DNA of 64,000 nucleotides, from positions 186,001 through 250,000 of the forward strand of contig NZ_LZGN01000034.1 of the NCBI RefSeq assembly GCF_001690185.1, written 5' to 3'. A program made the translations under genes and the position numbers. Below the pieces are notes generated by a model that worked only from the letters and a program-made list of their open reading frames with translations, ran no database searches and was not told where the DNA came from. The first letter of the stretch is position 1; every line of letters begins with the position of its first letter. This DNA is from Gilliamella sp. wkB308. Its GTDB lineage: Bacteria > Pseudomonadota > Gammaproteobacteria > Enterobacterales > Orbaceae. This document shows positions 59,051-64,000 of the stretch, piece after piece.

Positions 59051-60460
59051 ATGAGTAAACCAACTTTAGAAATGATTAATAGTCGTCCTGACGATGCAAC
59101 ATTATTAGCTGATGAAGCTAAATATTGCTCATTTGGTGATACTGTTCATTATGTTGAACCACCAAAGATTTTTGATGGTTGCGAAGGTAGCTACATGTAT
59201 GATAAAGAAGGTAAAGCTTTCCTTGATTTACAAATGTGGTATTCAGCATGTAACTTTGGTTATGCCAATGAACGATTAAACAATGTACTTAAAAAGCAAA
59301 TTGATACCTTACCACAATGTGCTAGCCAATATTTGCATCCTACCAAAATTGAATTAGCTAAAACCATTGCACAAGGTATGGAACAGCGTTTTGGTTACCA
59401 AGGACGAGTTCATTTTAACGTTGGTGGATCACAATGTATTGAAGATTCTTTAAAAGTAGTTCGTAATGCTACTGGTGGTAAGTCATTAATGTTTGCGTTC
59501 CAAGGTGGTTACCATGGTCGTACACTTGGTGCATCTTCAATTACTTCTAGTTATCGTTACCGTCGTCGTTATGGTCATTTTGGTGATCGTGCTATGTTTG
59601 TTCCTTTCCCATATCCGTTCCGTCGTCCAAAAGGTATGACTGCAGAAGAGTATGGTGAACACTTAGTTGCTGAGTTTGCACGTCTATTTGAAACAGAATA
59701 TCACGGTGTATGGGATCCAAAAGTAGGACAAGCTGAATATGCTGCATTCTATGCAGAACCGTTACAAGCAACAGGTGGTTATATTGTTCCGCCTCGTAAC
59801 TACTTTAAAGGTTTGAAAAAAGTATTAGATCAATATGGTATTTTATTGGTTGTTGATGAAATCCAAATGGGCTTTTATCGTACAGGTAAACTTTGGTCAA
59901 TTGAACATTTTGATGTTAAGCCTGATGTGGTTGTATTTGCTAAAGCGTTAACCAATGGTCTTAATCCACTAGGTGGTTTATGGGCACGTGAAGAGTTGAT
60001 TAATCCTGAGGTGTTCCCTGTCGGCTCAACGCATTCAACGTTTGCTTCCAACCCATTAGGTACAGCAGTTGGTCTTGAAGTGTTAAAAATGACGTCAGAA
60101 ACTGATTACGAAACCATGGTTATGGAAAGTGGTGCTTACTTCCTTGAAGGATTAAAAACACTTGAGAAGAAACATAAAGAGATTGGTGAAGTCGATGGTT
60201 TAGGTCTTGCACTTCGTGCCGAAATCTGTACCGAAGATGGTTTTACCGCTAACAAAGCGTTAGTAGATAAAATGGTGGATATCGGTATGTCAGGTGATCT
60301 TGATTGGAAAGGTAATAAAATGGGCTTGGTGCTTGATATCGGTGGTTATTATAAAAACGTGATCACTTTTGCTCCATCGCTACATATTACTCGTCAAGAG
60401 ATTGATCAAGGTATCGAATTACTTGATCAGTTAATTACCCGAGCGAAAAAAGAACTTTAA
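59051..60460 (+). CDS. Class III PLP-dependent aminotransferase
   Basis: A 469-residue enzyme of the ornithine/diaminobutyrate/gamma-aminobutyrate aminotransferase fold. Visible are GSQCIEDSLKVVRNATGGKS, the HGRT motif in GGYHGRTLGASS, LLVVDEIQMGFYRTGKLWS, with the Asp that holds the PLP pyridine nitrogen, and VVVFAKALTNGLNPLGG, which has the PLP Lys. The substrate is not clear; class III enzymes of this kind use omega-amino groups of ornithine, lysine, diaminobutyrate or polyamines. It is the first gene of a plus-strand group with a GNAT-fold acyltransferase and an arginase-fold protein, so it is probably biosynthetic. Confidence 0.85.
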   Translation: MSKPTLEMINSRPDDATLLADEAKYCSFGDTVHYVEPPKIFDGCEGSYMYDKEGKAFLDLQMWYSACNFGYANERLNNVLKKQIDTLPQCASQYLHPTKIELAKTIAQGMEQRFGYQGRVHFNVGGSQCIEDSLKVVRNATGGKSLMFAFQGGYHGRTLGASSITSSYRYRRRYGHFGDRAMFVPFPYPFRRPKGMTAEEYGEHLVAEFARLFETEYHGVWDPKVGQAEYAAFYAEPLQATGGYIVPPRNYFKGLKKVLDQYGILLVVDEIQMGFYRTGKLWSIEHFDVKPDVVVFAKALTNGLNPLGGLWAREELINPEVFPVGSTHSTFASNPLGTAVGLEVLKMTSETDYETMVMESGAYFLEGLKTLEKKHKEIGEVDGLGLALRAEICTEDGFTANKALVDKMVDIGMSGDLDWKGNKMGLVLDIGGYYKNVITFAPSLHITRQEIDQGIELLDQLITRAKKEL

Positions 60461-60478
60461 TTATTAAATTCTAACCTT

Positions 60479-60500
60479 CCCGTCAACTCATGTTGGCGGG
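60479..60500 (+). repeat. Hairpin in the gap before the GNAT-like gene
   Basis: CCCGTCAAC (60479-60487) pairs with GTTGGCGGG (60492-60500, one G-U), loop TCAT. The ATG at 60490 straddles the loop and stem. There is no U-tract. It may limit translation from that ATG or protect the upstream mRNA. Confidence 0.5.
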
Positions 60501-61584
60501 ACTGCACATGATAGCCAATCGTTTAAATATATTTATGAAATACATCAATCAGCTAGAACCTAATGAATTAGTCGATAATTTTTTGACTTATCCACCGCAA
60601 GATTTTTCGGCGTGGCTGAGTGAAAATGGTGTGCCTGCTTTTGCTGCAAAGTTTGATTTATTAACTACTGCTGATGATGATTTTAAGCATAAGATCCAAA
60701 AACTCCCTTTTTTTAAAAATTGGCGACATTGGTTACAGCCGAAAACTTGTTTTATAGGAACAACCGTTTCTGAATATGGTCTATTGACCGATCAAGTAGA
60801 AGCAGGACAGTTAGCGGATAACATTAAAACCGCATATACAAAAAAGTATCCTTTTGTTATTGTCAAAGATTTGCCTTTATCTTCGCCGTTACTCAGTGAA
60901 CAAGACAATCATTATTCAGACCAGCTTATTTCGGCATTAAAAACAAGAGGGTTTATTGAAGTTGAAGGACAAGCATTAGCTTGGCTACCAATTGATTTTA
61001 GTGATTTAAATGAAGTGTTTTCACGATTTTCTTCCAGCCGTCGCAAGAATTTTAGACGTAAATTAAAAGCTCGCGAAAAATTAGAGATTAAAGTTTTGCA
61101 TAGTGGTGATGAATGCTTTTTTAATGATGAAGTGTTAGATCATTATTACCAACTTTACCTCAATGTTTATCAACAAAGCGAGGTTCATTTTGATCTACTG
61201 ACTAAACCGTTTTTTATTCAATTGCTGCAAAGTAAATCTATCCAAGCACGCATTTTTACCTATTATCATGATAATGAACTCATTGGCTACAATATCTGTT
61301 TTGTCGTAAATAATATGCTGGTCGATAAATATATTGGTTTGGTTTATCCTCAAGCTCGTGACCTTAATCTTTATTTTGTTAGTTGGTTTTTCAATCTGGA
61401 GTATGCCATTGAGCAAGGATTTAGTCACTATATTGCGGGTTGGACAGATCCTGAGGTTAAACGATCGTTAGGTGCGCAATTTACTTTAACCAAACATTTG
61501 GTTTACATCCGTAATCCATTATTAAGATTTATTTTAAGCAAATTGATTGGTCATTTTGAAAGTGACAAGGAGAAAATAGCATGA
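60490..61584 (+). CDS. GNAT/FemAB-like acyltransferase
   Basis: A 364-residue protein (from the first ATG) with the GNAT or peptidogalycan-biosynthesis-like fold: FSRFSSSRRKNFRRKLKARE (about 185), YQLYLNVYQQSEVHFDLLTK and NNMLVDKYIGLVYPQARDL, which recall the BioF2/Acetyltransf_6 group of amino-acid- or aminoacyl-transferring enzymes. The start is uncertain: ATG 60490 sits in a hairpin, ATG 60508 has a GGCGGG upstream, and ATG 60535 begins the conserved-looking MKYINQLEPNEL. The stop overlaps the next gene by 4 bases (ATGA). Substrate unknown; the context suggests acylation of the amine made by the aminotransferase. Confidence 0.7.
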   Translation: MLAGLHMIANRLNIFMKYINQLEPNELVDNFLTYPPQDFSAWLSENGVPAFAAKFDLLTTADDDFKHKIQKLPFFKNWRHWLQPKTCFIGTTVSEYGLLTDQVEAGQLADNIKTAYTKKYPFVIVKDLPLSSPLLSEQDNHYSDQLISALKTRGFIEVEGQALAWLPIDFSDLNEVFSRFSSSRRKNFRRKLKAREKLEIKVLHSGDECFFNDEVLDHYYQLYLNVYQQSEVHFDLLTKPFFIQLLQSKSIQARIFTYYHDNELIGYNICFVVNNMLVDKYIGLVYPQARDLNLYFVSWFFNLEYAIEQGFSHYIAGWTDPEVKRSLGAQFTLTKHLVYIRNPLLRFILSKLIGHFESDKEKIA

Positions 61585-62453
61585 CACATCCTATTATACT
61601 CAATTTCGATCAGAGTGTAGGCGAGATTAATAATGCTAAAATAATTGATGTAACCCAGTGGCAAGATACAATTCGCTTTGGTTGCTCTGAAAAAAAATTC
61701 TGTCAATTTAAAGCAGAATTACAACAATCCTTACCTGAACATTATGGTACAGTCTTAATGGGAAGTGGTGATTATCACCATATTTCATTACTGCTTATTG
61801 AACGGTTGGCTAAACAGTATTCAGCCGAAAATCCAATCCAAGTGATTGTATTTGACAATCATCCTGACAATATGCGCTATTTATTTGGTATTCATTGTGG
61901 TTCATGGGTTAGCTATGTGGCAAGTTTACCTTTTGTGAGCCATGTTCATGTGTTAGGTATTACATCTCATGATATTGGACTTTCCCATTTTTGGGAAAAT
62001 AGATGGAAACCACTTTTTCAGAAAAAACTGACGTATTGGAGTTTAGATGTCAATGTATCGTGGGCCAATAAAATAGGTTTGGGGCAAGCTTTTCGCCATT
62101 TTTCTACTCCAGATGATCTGATTGCTAATTTCTTATCCGAACAATACCATAGCGCCGAACCTGTGTATTTATCGATAGATAAAGATGTATTAAGTGAAAA
62201 GGTCATTCACACTAATTGGGATCAAGGTCAATTACAAACTTATCATCTGCTTGATACCATTACTTCGTTAAAGCAACGTATTGTGGCAAGTGATATCACT
62301 GGTGAATTGTCAATATGGCAACCCTCTAATTGGTTCAAACGGTTGCTGAGTTCATTAGATAAACAACCCGCTATTGATGCAGATAACTTACTTAATTGGC
62401 AACAAGCACAACATCAGCTTAATTTAACATTATTAAAAGCTTTATCAGTATAA
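61581..62453 (+). CDS. Arginase/ureohydrolase-fold protein
   Basis: A 290-residue protein with the metal-binding pattern of the ureohydrolase family: GSGDYHHISLLL, VFDNHPDNMRY (a DxHxD-like site), LDVNVSW, LSIDKDVL (an SxDxD-like site) and ASDITGELS. These positions parallel those that bind two manganese ions in arginase and agmatinase, though NHPD replaces the usual DAHxD. A C-N hydrolase acting on a guanidino or amide substrate is plausible. It overlaps the preceding gene by 4 bases. It ends at a terminator shared with the convergent transporters. Confidence 0.75.
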   Translation: MTHPIILNFDQSVGEINNAKIIDVTQWQDTIRFGCSEKKFCQFKAELQQSLPEHYGTVLMGSGDYHHISLLLIERLAKQYSAENPIQVIVFDNHPDNMRYLFGIHCGSWVSYVASLPFVSHVHVLGITSHDIGLSHFWENRWKPLFQKKLTYWSLDVNVSWANKIGLGQAFRHFSTPDDLIANFLSEQYHSAEPVYLSIDKDVLSEKVIHTNWDQGQLQTYHLLDTITSLKQRIVASDITGELSIWQPSNWFKRLLSSLDKQPAIDADNLLNWQQAQHQLNLTLLKALSV

Positions 62454-62468
62454 CGACAAGTTTAGAAG

Positions 62469-62500
62469 CTGTAGCTGATTATTTAAGAAATCAACTACAG
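62469..62500. terminator. Shared terminator between convergent accessory operons
   Basis: CTGTAGCTGATT (62469-62480) pairs with AATCAACTACAG (62489-62500), one mismatch, followed by TTTGAATTAACTTTT. It separates the plus-strand group from the minus-strand transporters. Confidence 0.6.
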
Positions 62501-62513
62501 TTTGAATTAACTT

Positions 62514-62912
62514 TTATTGATGATTATCAGCGTTTTGCTTAGCCAATTGGCTTTCCGCTAAAGCCAAAAACAAGATACCTGATACAATAAGAATGGTGCC
62601 AATTAACTTATATAATGTGATTGGTTCATGAAACAGCCATATCGAAGCTATCATGACCGTGACAACTTCAAAGTGAGAGGCAGCAAAAGCCGGCCCAACT
62701 GGGGCTTTTTTTAATAAAGTCATCCAAGTAAAAAAGGTTAAAATATAACCAGCGATAGAGATGTATATCCATGGATTAGTAAATACCCTGACTAACCAAT
62801 CAACACTCATTGCTAGTGGTTCGGCATGGATCGCAGTTAATTTAAAGCTACATTGTGCAATAGTATCGAAAAAAAGTAATACCGTAAAACCGATTAAGTA
62901 GAATCTAGCCAT
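62514..62912 (-). CDS. SMR/EamA-type small transporter, subunit B
   Basis: A 132-residue membrane protein with four hydrophobic helices, starting MARFYLIGFTVLLFFDTIAQ and containing TWMTLLKKAPVGPAFAASHF, which fits the EamA-like small multidrug resistance group. Its start is 1 base after the stop of the paired gene. SMR proteins encoded as a pair usually form a heterodimer (compare MdtIJ, which exports spermidine). The acidic residue that binds substrate in helix 1 of EmrE appears to be an Asp here (FFDT). Confidence 0.75.
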   Translation of the reverse strand: MARFYLIGFTVLLFFDTIAQCSFKLTAIHAEPLAMSVDWLVRVFTNPWIYISIAGYILTFFTWMTLLKKAPVGPAFAASHFEVVTVMIASIWLFHEPITLYKLIGTILIVSGILFLALAESQLAKQNADNHQ

Positions 62913-62913
62913 A

Positions 62914-63270
62914 TTAAGACATCCCTACAAAAATTACACCAGCAGTGATAAGTAACATACCAATGAGTCGGTAAACCGTTAATAGTTCTTTGAAAAGCAC
63001 TCGACCAACTAACATAATAGTGATGATATTAAATGATGCCAGCAACACTCCTTGAGAAAGCGGAACCAATGTTAAAAATGCTAACCATAACAAAAATTCT
63101 GCAACGTAAGAAATTATACCAATCCAGATCCAATGGTTTTTAGCCAAATCAACCCAGTAATACCAACCGTCACGATTATTAGGGGCGGTTGCAGCGTATT
63201 TAAAAGCAACTTGCCCTAATGTATCAAAACAGATATTACTAACCCAAAGTATAATCACTAATAGTGACAT
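62914..63270 (-). CDS. SMR/EamA-type small transporter, subunit A
   Basis: A 118-residue four-helix membrane protein paired with the next gene. It starts MSLLVIILWVSNICFDTLGQ, with Asp in the first helix at the same place as in its partner, and contains FLTLVPLSQGVLLASFNII. Its start overlaps the stop of the hydrolase gene (TAATG), so all three minus-strand genes form one operon. A heterodimeric exporter of a small cationic or acylated amine is the natural reading given the neighbouring aminotransferase group, but is not proven. Confidence 0.75.
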   Translation of the reverse strand: MSLLVIILWVSNICFDTLGQVAFKYAATAPNNRDGWYYWVDLAKNHWIWIGIISYVAEFLLWLAFLTLVPLSQGVLLASFNIITIMLVGRVLFKELLTVYRLIGMLLITAGVIFVGMS

Positions 63271-64000
63271 TATGTATTGGTTCCTTCTGCTATGTCATTG
63301 AAAAATGATGCGCACTCTTTAATGACTTCACGACGTTGACTATCAATTGTAATTAAATGATAACTATCATTAAGTACCACTAATTTTTTTGATCCTGAAA
63401 CGTGTTTTTCAACTAATTTGGCGTTGGTTTCAATATTAGCTATGTCATCATGACCGGAATGCATAATCAAACACGGTGAAGTCACCTTAGGTAGTGCTTG
63501 GCGAACGTTTTTAGCTAACAATTGCATTTCGGCCAGTGCAGGAAAAGGATTTCCAGCAAGTCCGGCAGATGCCGCATCACCACTCAGCATACTTTCCGAT
63601 ACAACGGCTCGAATCCGCTCATCTTTGAGCCCATAAGGTGGCTTTTCGATGAAAGAAACCTTTTGAAAAAGCCCCAGTTTTTTCAAATAAACCAGTAAGA
63701 AAAAGAATTTTTTAGCCCAAAATGGCATACTCCAACCATCATAATAAAAAGTTGGTGCTAATACACCTACACCTTTAATTTGTTCTGGCCTATCTGATGC
63801 AAGTTTAAGCGCAAGGAGTGCGCCCATGGATAAACCTGCAACAAAAACATTATCAACATGTTTTGCTAAAAAATCAGCACCGTCTTTTACACTTTGATAC
63901 CAATCTTGCCAGGTAGTTTTACAAAGATCTTCTTCAGTACCACAGTGACCCGCTAATTGTATAGCATATACGGTAAATCCAGCTTTATGTAAACCATTAG
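63270..64000 (-). CDS. Alpha/beta hydrolase (cut by window end)
   Basis: The reverse strand is open from the window end to the stop at 63270 (about 243 residues visible); the start is outside. The nucleophile elbow GLSMG is clear, preceded by KDGADFLAKHVDNVFVA and followed by ALLALKLASDRPEQIKG. A later Asp (SGHDDIAN) and a His (NDSYHLITID) complete a Ser-Asp-His triad, as in carboxylesterases and monoglyceride-lipase-like enzymes. An internal ATG at 63827 lies within the active-site motif and is not a real start. It is the first visible gene of the SMR operon; the substrate is unknown. Confidence 0.85.
   Translation of the reverse strand, partial: NGLHKAGFTVYAIQLAGHCGTEEDLCKTTWQDWYQSVKDGADFLAKHVDNVFVAGLSMGALLALKLASDRPEQIKGVGVLAPTFYYDGWSMPFWAKKFFFLLVYLKKLGLFQKVSFIEKPPYGLKDERIRAVVSESMLSGDAASAGLAGNPFPALAEMQLLAKNVRQALPKVTSPCLIMHSGHDDIANIETNAKLVEKHVSGSKKLVVLNDSYHLITIDSQRREVIKECASFFNDIAEGTNT

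Noticed and set aside
63270-63827. Start of the hydrolase at the ATG at 63827
   Set aside because: That Met is inside the active-site motif GLSMG; the open frame continues upstream to the window edge with hydrolase-like sequence.

Overview
The window is AT-rich gammaproteobacterial chromosome. It combines enteric-like gene blocks (nirBD-nirC-cysG, rplU-rpmA-yhbE-obgE, ispG-hisS-yfgM-bamB-der-yfgJ, dnaA-dnaN-recF-gyrB) with low GC and a reduced gene style. Both fit Orbaceae (Gilliamella/Frischella-type insect gut bacteria), but the assignment is an inference from gene order and composition, not a proven identification.

Layout. 1-3.5 kb: the start of a DeoR-type regulator, then a MarR regulator with an HlyD adaptor and an ABC-2 permease; the same 12-bp palindrome sits at both promoters. 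3.7-8.8 kb: NADH-nitrite reductase (nirBD), nitrite channel (nirC) and siroheme synthase (cysG), with a NarL/NarP-type 7-2-7 site upstream. 9.0-11.5 kb: narXL on the opposite strand, which probably controls that operon. 11.6-14.5 kb: rplU-rpmA, yhbE, obgE. 14.7-14.8 kb: a clear RyhB small RNA with a Fur box in its promoter, too short to appear as an ORF. 14.8-31.5 kb: mostly housekeeping genes (smrB, nth, putP, tyrS, pdxY, a very short rodZ, ispG, hisS, yfgM, bamB, der, yfgJ, adk, an O-acetylhomoserine sulfhydrylase, ybeD, gss).

31.6-49.5 kb is the most unusual part: eleven consecutive same-strand genes between a predicted promoter and a strong bidirectional terminator. SrfA, SrfB (actin/Hsp70-like ATPase motifs) and SrfC (P-loop NTPase) are followed by a bitopic membrane protein, an exported SH3-like/vWA protein, a LolCDE-like ABC ATPase and permease, an exported formylglycine-generating-enzyme-like protein without the catalytic cysteines, two lipoproteins, and two tandem proteins joining an SrfA-like cytosolic domain to a periplasmic vWA domain. 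The ABC/FGE-like/lipoprotein set resembles the TagTSRQ sensory module of type VI secretion threonine-phosphorylation pathways, yet no kinase and no type VI structural gene is present. I read it as a trans-envelope machine combining cytosolic nucleotide-driven parts with periplasmic sensing or adhesion parts.

49.6-58.9 kb: gyrB, recF, dnaN, dnaA (one strand), ompA, rdgC and a MipA/OmpV-like porin. The rpmH-rnpA genes usually found beside dnaA are absent. 59.0-64.0 kb: two convergent accessory operons: class III aminotransferase, GNAT/FemAB-like acyltransferase and arginase-fold protein on the + strand; an alpha/beta hydrolase (cut by the window end) and a pair of SMR/EamA-type transporters on the - strand. 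Together they look like a small amine or amino-acid conjugate pathway with its exporter, of unknown product. No tRNA, rRNA, CRISPR array, IS element or prophage was recognised.
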